From assembly GCF_904846075.1 (NCBI RefSeq), contig NZ_CAJGZH010000002.1:930001-994000 (forward strand): a stretch of DNA of 64,000 nucleotides, read 5' to 3'. The position numbers were made by a program, and so were the translations under genes. The DNA is from Psychrobacter glacincola. Lineage in GTDB: Bacteria > Pseudomonadota > Gammaproteobacteria > Pseudomonadales > Moraxellaceae. The notes below the pieces were generated by a model. That model was not told the DNA's origin. It worked only from the letters and a program-made list of their open reading frames with translations, and did no database searches. Below, piece after piece: positions 18,525-27,238 of the stretch. Positions within the stretch are counted from its first letter, which is position 1, and the number at the start of each line of letters is the position of its first letter.

Positions 18525-19081
18525 CGTAAACGTCCTTTTATTTGTGCTAATAGTACAAAACTTACCATGCATTTAAGTGCTAAATACTTGCTTATCATCT
18601 TTAGTCAGCTGATGGCATTAACCTTTTTTCATTAAGGTATCATCCATTTTATTTATTAAATCTAAACAATCATAGCGCAAGGCTATCGATTTATTGTTGT
18701 GGTTTCGCAATCAATGCGTCTCTCAATTGACTGAACCTTTCTACTCTCGCGCACTGGGAAAATTGCTCTTAGGTCTGTCGTTTTATGTTACTAGCCTTAT
18801 AAGACAGCCTAATTACGGCATGCTACAATACTAAAAATCAAAAATAGCTTTACATTAAAGGGCTGATTAGTCAGCGTATTTATCATGAAAATATCCAACC
18901 TGTTAAAAGCGCTTGTCTTTATTAACGGTTATTTATTTTCAAAAATCAACTTCCGTTGCGGCAGTTTTTGAAACTGCCTGATATCGTGTCCTCCTGATAC
19001 CGTGTCCTAATGACATCTCAAACGTTATACAATTGATGATAGCGCTTCACCAATCCCACTCCACTATAAAAAGGATCTCTC
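18525..19081. other. divergent intergenic region with hairpin and short tandem repeat
   Basis: 557 bp between the divergent SDR and aspartate aminotransferase genes. Near the right end are a perfect 8-bp hairpin (GGCAGTTT with AAACTGCC, 18960-18978) and, directly after it, two tandem copies of TGATAYCGTGTCCT (18979-18992 and 18995-19008, period 16). These lie about 75-120 bp before the aminotransferase start and could be in its leader or promoter. I see nothing else. Confidence 0.45.
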
Positions 19082-20284
19082 ATGAGTGAATTGAAACTGT
19101 CTGACCGCGTCAACAACATCAAACCATCGCCTACGCTAGCGATTACCAATAAAGCCAAAGAGCTAAAAGCAGCTGGTAAAGATATTATCGGTTTGGGCGC
19201 TGGTGAACCTGATTTTGATACGCCAGAGCACATTAAAAAAGCAGCAATCGATGCCATTAATGACGGTTTTACCAAATACACCGCTGTCGATGGTACGCCA
19301 GAGCTCAAAAAAGCCATCATTGAGAAGTTCAAACGTGACAACAACATCAGCTATGAGCCCAATGAAATCCTAGTATCGGTCGGTGGTAAACAATCATTTT
19401 TTAACCTTGCGCAAGCCTTTATCAATCCAGGTGATGAAGTCATCATTCCGGCACCTTACTGGGTCAGCTATCCTGACATGGTCATCATTGCAGAAGGTGT
19501 GCCAGTCATCGTCAAATGCCCTGCTGAGCAAGATTTCAAAATCACCGCTGAGCAGTTAGAAGACGCCATCACTGACAAAACCAAAATGCTGGTACTAAAC
19601 AGCCCCTCTAACCCAACAGGTATGATTTACACGTTGGATGAGCTAAAAGCCATCGCTGAAGTGCTGAGAAAGCACCCACAAGTTTATGTTGTTTCAGATG
19701 ACATGTATGAACACATCCGCTGGACGGGCGATAAGTTCTACAATATTCTGAATGCCGCACCTGAGCTAAAAGAGCGGGCAATTATTTTAAATGGCGTGTC
19801 AAAAGCATATGCGATGACTGGCTGGCGTATTGGTTACGCTGGTGGCCCTGCCAAGCTGATTGGGGCGATGAAAAAAGTACAATCACAGTCAACCTCATGC
19901 CCAACATCGATCAGCCAAGTGGCTGCCGAAGCCGCTATCAGTGGCGATCAAAGCGTGCTTACGCCGATGGTAGAAGCCTTTGAAAAGCGTTGTGATCTAG
20001 TCGTTGATGGTTTGAACGCGATTAAAGGTATTACCTGCCTGCGTCCTGATGGCGCTTTCTACGTATATCCTGACATCAAACCACTCATCAAAGCCGCTGG
20101 TCTGTCATCATGTACTGAATTTTCAACATGGTTGTTAGAGAAAGTTGGCGTAGCAGTGGTGCCTGGTGACGCCTTTGGTCTTGGTGGCTATATGCGCATC
20201 TCTTACGCAACTGATGAAGCGACGCTAAAAGACGCCTTATCACGTATCGAAAAAGCGGTTGCTGATCTAGACGTTACTGAATAA
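19082..20284 (+). CDS. aspartate aminotransferase, class Ib type
   Basis: 400 aa PLP enzyme transferring the amino group between aspartate and 2-oxoglutarate, cytosolic. Seen: GLGAGEPDFDTP near residue 39, YTAVDGTPELKKAI, NSPSNPTGMIY, SDDMYEHI, and the Schiff-base Lys at 241 in NGVSKAYAMTGWRIGYAGGP; the C-terminal Arg-containing MRISYA is conserved. The length and motifs fit the thermophile/rhizobial (Ib) class rather than E. coli AspC (Ia). A good AAAAGGA site precedes the ATG, and a strong terminator follows, so it is a single-gene unit. Prephenate aminotransferase activity is also known in this class. Confidence 0.93.
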   Translation: MSELKLSDRVNNIKPSPTLAITNKAKELKAAGKDIIGLGAGEPDFDTPEHIKKAAIDAINDGFTKYTAVDGTPELKKAIIEKFKRDNNISYEPNEILVSVGGKQSFFNLAQAFINPGDEVIIPAPYWVSYPDMVIIAEGVPVIVKCPAEQDFKITAEQLEDAITDKTKMLVLNSPSNPTGMIYTLDELKAIAEVLRKHPQVYVVSDDMYEHIRWTGDKFYNILNAAPELKERAIILNGVSKAYAMTGWRIGYAGGPAKLIGAMKKVQSQSTSCPTSISQVAAEAAISGDQSVLTPMVEAFEKRCDLVVDGLNAIKGITCLRPDGAFYVYPDIKPLIKAAGLSSCTEFSTWLLEKVGVAVVPGDAFGLGGYMRISYATDEATLKDALSRIEKAVADLDVTE

Positions 20285-20352
20285 AGACTAAACAGCCACT
20301 GTCTTAAAATTACTATGCTTAAGTATGTGCTTATAAATATGCTTATAAACGA

Positions 20353-20386
20353 AGACGCCACCTATCCTTTATGTGGCGTCTTTTTT
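20353..20386 (+). terminator. aspartate aminotransferase terminator
   Basis: A 9-bp stem (AGACGCCAC with GTGGCGTCT) with an 11-nt loop followed by six T, 69 bp past the stop codon. Confidence 0.9.
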
Positions 20387-20485
20387 ATTTATCTCGCAAT
20401 TGCTGAATTTTTTTGGCAAAAAACCTCAAAAAACGCCTTATCCCCTTATTAAAATAATTATCTTTGATAATTATGCAAAAAAGGC

Positions 20486-20513
20486 TTGACGTATTTTTTA
20501 TTTTTGCTAGAAT
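20486..20513 (+). promoter_or_regulatory. sigma-70 promoter of tRNA-Asn
   Basis: TTGACG, a 16-bp spacer and TAGAAT, followed by a GC-rich ACGCCCC stretch of the kind seen at stringently controlled stable-RNA promoters. It lies 73 bp upstream of the tRNA. Confidence 0.75.
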
Positions 20514-20585
20514 ACGCCCCACTTAGCAAGAACTCGTTAGAGACTTCTAAGGCTCGTTGTAAGGTTTTAAATACTTGCAGCTTAT

Positions 20586-20661
20586 TCTCCAATAGCTCAG
20601 TTGGTAGAGCAACGGACTGTTAATCCGTGTGTCCCTGGTTCGAGCCCAGGTTGGAGAGCCA
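20586..20661 (+). tRNA. tRNA-Asn (GTT)
   Basis: 76 nt. A seven-base-pair acceptor stem (TCTCCAA with TTGGAGA), a D-arm AGCTCAGTTGGTAGAGC, anticodon loop CTGTTAA with anticodon GTT, a T-arm GGTTCGAGCC and an encoded CCA. It stands alone with its own promoter and terminator. Confidence 0.97.
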
Positions 20662-20717
20662 CATTTTAGTCGTAAATTTCTTGAATTATCTTTAATTCAA
20701 TTATGGCATTTGCCAAA

Positions 20718-20747
20718 ACCCTCATCTCTTTGATGAGGGTTTTTTTA
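20718..20747 (+). terminator. tRNA-Asn terminator
   Basis: A 9-bp stem (ACCCTCATC with GATGAGGGT), a 5-nt loop and eight T, 57 bp past the tRNA. Confidence 0.9.
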
Positions 20748-20920
20748 TTGCTGTTCTTTTCATTGGCATAAAGAAACTTATATAAAACTCAGTAGAAAAA
20801 TAAGTAGCCAACGATATAACAATTATTACCTTGCTGTCCTAACAATTTTTATTTCAGCACAACGTATGCAGCTGAAATAAAAACTGTTAAAGAAGTTAGC
20901 ATTTAAAGTAAGGAAAATAA

Positions 20921-21733
20921 TTAAGGTAGGAAAATTGAGATATGAGCTTGCTCTTTGTTTTCTTGAATCACATTATCGTATGCTGACAGCTGCTCATTCG
21001 AGAAACTATTGGTAAACTGCCACATGGTAGCAAATATCGCGGTCAACAACACTGCCATGACCGTGAGTATGACCCATAGTGGCGTTTCGCTCGTGAGCGT
21101 GTGTTTGATTTGGTCCGGTATCGCCCAAAATGGCGAAAACTCGTTCTTATTACCCCGTAGATGCTCAATTTCATCCCCTAAGCGTGAGATAAGGTAACGA
21201 ATTTTCTCTGGCGCCTCTAAACGATACTTCCCTTGAAAACCAAGTAGCATCGCATAGTGATAGACCTCCAGAGCAGGCAGACGCCTCTCTCCTTGCTCGC
21301 GTAGCCCATCTAAACGCTCAAAGAACTCATTACCAGCAATTTGTGAGCCAAATAAATCCAACTGCAAAGGATTTAGCTCCCAAGCATCTTTGAGAGTTTG
21401 AAACTCGGGCTCTTGCGAGGTCATGATGGTCTCATCAATCAATGCACAATACGCATACTTAGCTTCATGAATATCTTCTGACAGAAATCCTTTTTTGCGC
21501 GCATTCATCTCGAATTTATCTAAGAAATCATATATTTTTTGACGAAATTGACGCGGCTCTGTACTGAAATAATGATTACGCAATAAAAACACCAAGTAAA
21601 AGCCGTCATACATGATGTCTACCAGCGACTGACTACTGATACGCTTATCTAGACCCGTTGCTGAAACCTTTGAAGCCACCTCGCCTGAATCTAACAACGA
21701 AGGTGCAGAACCCATTGAATTATTCCCTGACAT
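20921..21733 (-). CDS. tssL: T6SS inner-membrane protein TssL (DotU/IcmH family)
   Basis: 270 aa. TssL joins TssM and TssJ in the T6SS trans-envelope complex; its cytoplasmic domain docks the baseplate through TssK. Seen: an N-terminal polar tail, the DotU helical domain starting at LVDIMYDGFYLVFLLRNHYF with EAKYAYCALIDETIM and PLQLDLFGSQIAGNEFFERL, and a single C-terminal membrane helix (WVILTVMAVLLTAIFATMW) near residues 220-240. No peptidoglycan-binding extension is present after the helix. The AGG site precedes the ATG. It is the last gene of the minus-strand T6SS arm, 114 bp after tssK, with a palindromic repeat in between. Confidence 0.95.
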   Translation of the reverse strand: MSGNNSMGSAPSLLDSGEVASKVSATGLDKRISSQSLVDIMYDGFYLVFLLRNHYFSTEPRQFRQKIYDFLDKFEMNARKKGFLSEDIHEAKYAYCALIDETIMTSQEPEFQTLKDAWELNPLQLDLFGSQIAGNEFFERLDGLREQGERRLPALEVYHYAMLLGFQGKYRLEAPEKIRYLISRLGDEIEHLRGNKNEFSPFWAIPDQIKHTLTSETPLWVILTVMAVLLTAIFATMWQFTNSFSNEQLSAYDNVIQENKEQAHISIFLP

Positions 21734-21770
21734 GATTATTCCTAATGCTTATTATTTCAAATACTATTGA

Positions 21771-21799
21771 GGGCGTGTCCTCAAAATGAGAGTGCGCCC
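21771..21799. repeat. 29-bp palindromic copy of the interspersed repeat
   Basis: GGGCGTGTCCTCA at the left and TGAGAGTGCGCCC at the right form a near-perfect hairpin, with TA on the right side and GA on the left. It is the minimal form of the 4198-4367 element family, sitting between tssK and tssL, where the RNA hairpin could affect relative expression (inference). Confidence 0.65.
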
Positions 21800-21847
21800 T
21801 AGTGCATACTCATCTTGCAACCTCAGCACCTCTAGAGACAAAAAGAA

Positions 21848-23194
21848 CTACTGTACGATAGCCATCAGCTCTATTTTTAAATCATCAAAGCCATTGGGCA
21901 CATAAATACAGATAGATTCAGATTTGAGCATTTCGTCATATAGCTCGCCTACCGGTTCGATGGTGAAGTAGCTAAAGCCTGGTCTCACTGGTATCGCACT
22001 GGGTACTTGGCTGACATGTGAAATAGAAGAACCTGGCAGCGCTGACAAGACACGTTTCTCTACTGAGTCAGGCGTCGCAATTTTAAATCGGCGTGGTACG
22101 ATATCGATGAGCTCGTGCATCGGCAATGATGAGCTAACAGACAGATACAGCTGTGAGCCACGTGTGATTTTGTCACTACTTAGCTCGCCTGTATAATAAG
22201 ATGGCTTATTCTGACGTAATGGAATCGAGATAAAGTTACTGGCAATGACGGTATTGAGTAGCTCACGAATGATTAAAATGATACTAACAAATGAGTCATT
22301 GGCATTATCGTGATGATAAGAAGGTAAGTCGCCCACCTTATATAATGAGCTAAAAGTAGCCAATTGGCTGGCGACATTTAATAATGCTTCGTAAAGGCGT
22401 TCTGGATGTAGTTTGGCATTATTATATAAATGACTGAGCTGAGAGTATGCGGTATTTAGCGTATGCAATAGCCAAAAAGAGGCAATATCTGAGGAGCGAA
22501 ACTCCAGTAAATCATTGTTAGACTGACGATGATGGTCATACAGTGACGTGGACTTGGTATTAATCATCGTCATCAAACGATATACGTGACCAATAAGCGC
22601 AGGGTTACTCGTAATATGCACACTTGGGACGATATAATCATCATCGACTTGATAGACGCCTTGAGTGGTACGCACGAGCTTGGCTACCAATAATGACACG
22701 GTATCTTGGCTAGGCGCTTGCGCAGAATGGCTTAATTGTAAACTTGGCGACAGTTTAATCACATCAATGACTGCTTCAGCCGCTTGGCTATATAGATCTT
22801 GTGCCTCAATAGCGCCCCTTACATAGCGTGTTGGATTGTCACTACGATCCGTCTGTATATTGCTGCCGCCACTATGGACAATCTCTAAACTCAAAAATAC
22901 GAAAATTTCATCGCCATTGTCTTGGGTATCTAAGGTAATGGCTTTCGGTAAAGTGTCGGTACGAGGCGCATGATATATCGTACCATCGGGCAATACCGCA
23001 TAAATACTTTGAAAGCTTAGTAAATTGCTTTCCAAAAGTTGCTTATCAATCTGAACATCAGATACGCCATAAGCATAAGGATGCACCAGCATCATACTCA
23101 AAGCTCGTTGCGAGTCATGATAAGTGTCTTGAATCTGAAAATGTTGGGGTCGCAAAAACAACCCTTCTCCCCATAATACCCTGTGTTTACTCAA
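21848..23194 (-). CDS. tssK: T6SS baseplate subunit TssK
   Basis: 448 aa. TssK trimers link the baseplate wedges to the TssJLM membrane complex. The N-terminal signature VLWGEGLFLRPQHFQIQD is diagnostic, followed by a shell domain, helical neck (LWLLHTLNTAYSQLSHLYN-like segment near residue 230) and a C-terminal head ending FTIEPVGELYDEMLKSESICIYVP. The start is a TTG at 23194 with an AGGAG site seven bases upstream. Only 9 bp separate it from the lipoprotein gene upstream, so the two are clearly in one operon. TssK is normally accompanied by TssE, F and G, which are missing from the window. Confidence 0.95.
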   Translation of the reverse strand: MSKHRVLWGEGLFLRPQHFQIQDTYHDSQRALSMMLVHPYAYGVSDVQIDKQLLESNLLSFQSIYAVLPDGTIYHAPRTDTLPKAITLDTQDNGDEIFVFLSLEIVHSGGSNIQTDRSDNPTRYVRGAIEAQDLYSQAAEAVIDVIKLSPSLQLSHSAQAPSQDTVSLLVAKLVRTTQGVYQVDDDYIVPSVHITSNPALIGHVYRLMTMINTKSTSLYDHHRQSNNDLLEFRSSDIASFWLLHTLNTAYSQLSHLYNNAKLHPERLYEALLNVASQLATFSSLYKVGDLPSYHHDNANDSFVSIILIIRELLNTVIASNFISIPLRQNKPSYYTGELSSDKITRGSQLYLSVSSSLPMHELIDIVPRRFKIATPDSVEKRVLSALPGSSISHVSQVPSAIPVRPGFSYFTIEPVGELYDEMLKSESICIYVPNGFDDLKIELMAIVQ

Positions 23195-23203
23195 GACAAT
23201 CTC

Positions 23204-23890
23204 CTAAGAACAGCTGACTAGTGGCTGCTGATAATATTTAAGTTTGGTGGTAAATGTAGGTGCCAGTGCTGGGTCAACACCCTCAGTAATGCTGACATCG
23301 CATCCACCAATATTGATCGCCAGTGGCGTATCAAAATTGAGACTGGCAAGTGGGATAAGAAACTGTGAACGTTTTTTGGTATATCTCAGCCCCACTTTAA
23401 TAGCGATAAAGCGCGCGTCTTGTGGAATGTTTACAGTCAGACTGCTCTCACGATTTGGGATAATACTGATCTCTTTGGCCGCCAGTACTTCAATATCCGT
23501 AAACTGGCTCTCCTCCTCCAAAAATGCGATATAGGCAGTACTTGCTGTGCCTACTTTGGTACGCCCTGCATTGGCATTAGTGGTGGGTTTGATATTTAGA
23601 GTAATCTGCTGACGCTTCAGTTTTTCTTGCAATGCTTGCTGCTCAGCACTCATGGTCGCCAGCTGCTGTTGCTGTAGTTCTAGCTGTACTTTTAAACTTT
23701 GCAGATCAGCACTATTTTTGCCATTATCAACGATATGGCTCATGGCATCTATAGTAGGAGGCTCGCCTGCCAATGCCGATACCTTGTCATTTGACTTGCT
23801 CAACTTATCAGTGCTGCATCCGGCGATCGTACCACTTAGCAAGCAAGTAGCAGCGATTAATGATACTGGCAATGTCATACATTTATTCAT
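23204..23890 (-). CDS. coiled-coil lipoprotein, candidate TssJ-equivalent
   Basis: 228 aa. A lipoprotein signal peptide has the lipobox TIAGC (lipid-Cys at residue 25). It is followed by a coiled coil rich in Gln/Leu (about residues 60-95), then a C-terminal beta domain. In that domain the run from FTDIEVLAAKEISIIP through SLTVNIPQDARFIAIKVGLRY resembles the TssJ beta-sandwich pattern, 'pGe..l...lp..a.figvva.yR'. The Acinetobacter-type T6SS lacks an obvious tssJ, so this outer-membrane lipoprotein, packed between tagX and tssK, is a good candidate for that role. The coiled-coil insert is not usual for TssJ. Lipoprotein status is well supported; the TssJ identity is inference. Confidence 0.65.
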   Translation of the reverse strand: MNKCMTLPVSLIAATCLLSGTIAGCSTDKLSKSNDKVSALAGEPPTIDAMSHIVDNGKNSADLQSLKVQLELQQQQLATMSAEQQALQEKLKRQQITLNIKPTTNANAGRTKVGTASTAYIAFLEEESQFTDIEVLAAKEISIIPNRESSLTVNIPQDARFIAIKVGLRYTKKRSQFLIPLASLNFDTPLAINIGGCDVSITEGVDPALAPTFTTKLKYYQQPLVSCS

Positions 23891-23921
23891 ACTTTCAGTT
23901 TACCTTAGCTTTTTATTATCA

Positions 23922-24977
23922 TTATTGACTGGTCAAAATCTCAGCCATTTCTGGGCGACCGAGCACGCCTTTTTTGCGCAGCTCGACATGCCCAAGATCC
24001 ATCATACGCCAATCACCACCCCACACAAGTCCGGCAGATTTGGCTACTTTACCATATAATTTATAGCCCCGCATTGCCCAAGGATCCTTTTCGCTTATGA
24101 CAATTTTACCATTTCTGATAAAGGCGCTATCGCCCGCCAAACCAAACTGATGATAGCTCTTGTATGATCCTGCCTTCGTTACATGAGTCCCTTTTTTCAA
24201 TAGTCTTGCTTGCCTTGCAGGGCTACGATAGCCTTCTAACAGCACCATGTCATAGCCATATTGGTCACTCATTACTTTATACACAGTCAACAGCCGTTGA
24301 ACAAAATCTGAGTTCATTTTTTGCCAATTACGGTCAGCATTTTTGATATTGATATGACCGTTGTTTAGATGTGTAGCCAACATATCACCTGAATAGCCAG
24401 TGCTATGATCTTGCGTGTTTAAGTCAGACAAATCAGGCTCAGGGAGCATGAGCGGTCTATCAGTCTGAGGTATATTTGTCTGATTATTTGGCCAATACCC
24501 TTCCTCTGTCTTGTCAGCTTGGTAGCTTGCAACCTCGGCTTCTAGTTCAGCAAACAGCTCCTCTGGCGGAGGCGACGGCGGACGCAGACGCTCTCCTATG
24601 AGTAGTTGACTGATTTGCAGATTTGTCGTGCTAGCCACGGTATCGTTGGCATGATAAACCTCCAGAGAATGATTGGTAATCAAGGCATAACACAATCCAA
24701 CCGTTGCCATGACAATCAAAAAAGACAATGCTGATATCACTGGAATACGAGAAACATCTATGTCCGAAATAAAACGAACAAACTGCTTGATACGATAATG
24801 AAATACCTTCTTTGGTGTCTTTATTGATGAACGCTTGAATTTTAGGCTAGGCAATCGATGAAAAAATACCATTACCTTATCTAATAGTCGCCCACATAGC
24901 TGCCGATCAAAAAGCATGACCATCATGAGGATAGAGAGCAATGTAAAGACCGATACAGTCAAGTAAATCATAGGCAA
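23922..24977 (-). CDS. tagX: T6SS-associated peptidoglycan hydrolase TagX (M15 family)
   Basis: 351 aa. In Acinetobacter TagX is an L,D-endopeptidase that opens peptidoglycan so the T6SS can be assembled. Two membrane helices lie at about residues 3-20 and 78-100, then a Pro-rich linker. The catalytic domain belongs to the VanY/M15 zinc peptidases, with YRSPARQARLL, the SYHQFGLAGD box (zinc His276 and Asp283) and the third ligand His330 in DLGHVEL. The frame opens with TTG at 24977; an ATG two codons later is an equally good start, and neither has a clear Shine-Dalgarno. It is the first gene of the minus T6SS arm. Confidence 0.85.
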   Translation of the reverse strand: MPMIYLTVSVFTLLSILMMVMLFDRQLCGRLLDKVMVFFHRLPSLKFKRSSIKTPKKVFHYRIKQFVRFISDIDVSRIPVISALSFLIVMATVGLCYALITNHSLEVYHANDTVASTTNLQISQLLIGERLRPPSPPPEELFAELEAEVASYQADKTEEGYWPNNQTNIPQTDRPLMLPEPDLSDLNTQDHSTGYSGDMLATHLNNGHINIKNADRNWQKMNSDFVQRLLTVYKVMSDQYGYDMVLLEGYRSPARQARLLKKGTHVTKAGSYKSYHQFGLAGDSAFIRNGKIVISEKDPWAMRGYKLYGKVAKSAGLVWGGDWRMMDLGHVELRKKGVLGRPEMAEILTSQ

Positions 24978-25387
24978 GAGTCAGCGACAGTTGAGACGAT
25001 AAAAACAAAATAATAATAAACAGGCGTTGATAATTACGATTTCGTCAGTATTATATAGACAAATAATCTCCTTTTAAAATAAAGCTAACTTAATTATACC
25101 AATTTTTATTTATTTCTATCCATTAGCTTATCTACAGACAACTTAAAAATACTATTTCATTATAGAAATTTACTTAATAATGCTTAAGAGGCTTACTGGT
25201 TATAGATTTTATAGTTTAACAACATTTTCAAAGTGATTCCTATCATTACAACCGAATCACAAAAAAGACAAATAAAGTTAACCAATATAGTAAAAAAAAG
25301 CTTGTAGATATCATAAAATTTGGATCGAAAAGCTTGTCTACATGGTAATAATCATAATAAAACCCAACAAATAGGGAGTTTAAATAA
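24978..25387. promoter_or_regulatory. divergent T6SS promoter region
   Basis: 410 bp of strongly AT-rich DNA between the two divergent T6SS arms (tagX to the left, the AsaB-position gene to the right). It must carry both promoters. I could not identify operator repeats or an RpoN-type -24/-12 box. Confidence 0.5.
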
Positions 25388-27172
25388 GTGGGCGCAAAAA
25401 AAATACTGTCATACGGCCGATCTGTTTTAGTCATGCTTTTGGTGTTGTATCTCATTTTGGTCTGGATGTACTTTAAAGACAATGCGCGACAGCTGACCTC
25501 ATCTGGTTTATTACTATGGTTTGTTACCATCCCTTTATTGTTTCTTGGCTCTATCATGGCGCTCTCATGGTGGCAAAAAAAACTGGATAAACAAACAACC
25601 GATTCACCAGAGATAATTGATGGAACAGCAGATAAAACAGACACTATTAAACCGCCCAATACTTATCAGTTATTTATCTATAGCCGTGTCTGCCTACCAG
25701 AAGGAGACTGTTGGTCTGAGGTGGTGGACAATGATGCAGACCTAACCGTATTGAGCGAGGATTTGACAGATATTGATGGTATGCCAATGTTGGTCAAACC
25801 GATTGCAAGACTCTCTGATGCCGCTGCCCTACCATATCCTAATATCTCTGATGCCTATTCAGCAGATTCAGAGTTTGACGATAGCTATTCAGACCATTAT
25901 TTAGATTCGAACAGTAATTTAGACAATGATTTAGACAATCATCTCGATGATGAGAGATTTACTGAATGTAAAGCCGCGTTAAATGCTACTACCTTGCGTT
26001 TACAGGCATTAATTTATGAGCAGCTAGTCTTGAGCGAGGAGATGCTGTCTAGCCTTGCCGAACGCTTTTACCAACATCACCAACAAGATACGAGTCAGTC
26101 CAACGCAGCCATTCATATTCATCCCGAATGGCAGCAACATTATTTGGTGAGTGCCAACGAAGTAAGTAGTGAAAATAACAGCCGTAAAGAGAACAGTGAT
26201 GACAAAATGACAGCAGCCTCTGCTGGTCATTTAGCCAATCTTCCTATCTATCTATGCTTACCTGCCAGCGCCGATTCAGCATTTTTAATCGCGACCATAA
26301 AAGAACAGTTAGCAACTTACGGTATTCCTGATACACGGCTTGCTATTACGATAATCATAACTGACAGCACTGATGTCGCAAACACCGTAGCAAATAATGG
26401 CGCTAACAATACTGCCATTGCCACACCTACAGAATTCATCAATAGACATCTACTGCCTTTATCTAAATCAACTGCGCCTGATCTTTGCTTAATTATCATT
26501 GCAGATTCACAGATAAGTGAAGAATGGCTAGACACTCATTTGTATGCTGAGCAAATGACCAATGTCGTTCCAACTGAGGCGGGTGCGCTGTTGCTATTCT
26601 CGAATCAAGCGGCTCAAGAGCTACTCAATATTGACGCCAGTACCAGTATTTTATTAACGGAGATAGGTACAGCTCATCGCACTGAGCTTTTGAGTGATAA
26701 TCGTCGCTATTTGAATCATTTAACGACTATCAAAAACCTATTAATAGACAATATGCTTTCACTGTCACCGACCGATACGACCACGCTAAAAACCACTGAT
26801 AAACAGACAGTAAAGTCCGAAAAAAAATCGTCTGATATCAATAGCAAGGAAAAAAACAAGACTAATGTTGCTATAACAGATATGGCCATTACCGCCATAT
26901 CTGACATTAATCCATTAAAGCAGCCTTATGACTTATCAACGTATATGAGCTTTCTTGAAGCATTTATAGCACAAGGCGCTCTGGTAAATGAACATCATTT
27001 AGGGCATTATATGCCATTGAATAATTGGTTGAAGCCATTCATCAGCCTATCACTCTTCATTGACTTAGCCAAAGAAGACCAACAAGAGTCAGACAGATCG
27101 TTTTTAATTACTCAACATAAGCACTGCAATATTCTTTGGTTGCTAGACTCTTCTCAAAAATCTGAGTCGTAG
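25388..27172 (+). CDS. T6SS-linked membrane protein, position of AsaB
   Basis: 594 aa from a GTG with an AGGGAG site. Two membrane helices lie at residues about 11-30 and 40-60. A cytoplasmic region follows with an acidic, Asp/Ser/Asn-rich low-complexity stretch (about 160-195), then an alpha/beta domain with hydrophobic strands (LPIYLCLPASADSAFLIATI, LAITIIITDST, APDLCLIIIADS) and the segment TEAGALLLFSNQAAQELL, and finally a Lys/Thr-rich linker and a helical tail. No catalytic motif is recognised. It lies 66 bp upstream of tssM, the place occupied by asaB in Acinetobacter T6SS loci, so it is likely a membrane-complex partner. Homology to AsaB is not demonstrated. Confidence 0.65.
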   Translation: MGAKKILSYGRSVLVMLLVLYLILVWMYFKDNARQLTSSGLLLWFVTIPLLFLGSIMALSWWQKKLDKQTTDSPEIIDGTADKTDTIKPPNTYQLFIYSRVCLPEGDCWSEVVDNDADLTVLSEDLTDIDGMPMLVKPIARLSDAAALPYPNISDAYSADSEFDDSYSDHYLDSNSNLDNDLDNHLDDERFTECKAALNATTLRLQALIYEQLVLSEEMLSSLAERFYQHHQQDTSQSNAAIHIHPEWQQHYLVSANEVSSENNSRKENSDDKMTAASAGHLANLPIYLCLPASADSAFLIATIKEQLATYGIPDTRLAITIIITDSTDVANTVANNGANNTAIATPTEFINRHLLPLSKSTAPDLCLIIIADSQISEEWLDTHLYAEQMTNVVPTEAGALLLFSNQAAQELLNIDASTSILLTEIGTAHRTELLSDNRRYLNHLTTIKNLLIDNMLSLSPTDTTTLKTTDKQTVKSEKKSSDINSKEKNKTNVAITDMAITAISDINPLKQPYDLSTYMSFLEAFIAQGALVNEHHLGHYMPLNNWLKPFISLSLFIDLAKEDQQESDRSFLITQHKHCNILWLLDSSQKSES

Positions 27173-27238
27173 TTTTAATGGTGTTTTGTCGTGGTAAATA
27201 CTCGTTTTATTATCTTAAGTTCACACTAGGTAGCACGC

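Noticed and set aside
19018-19347. 109-codon minus-strand open frame at the start of the aspartate aminotransferase
   Set aside because: It overlaps the conserved N-terminus and the promoter region of the aminotransferase, which has clear motifs and ribosome site.
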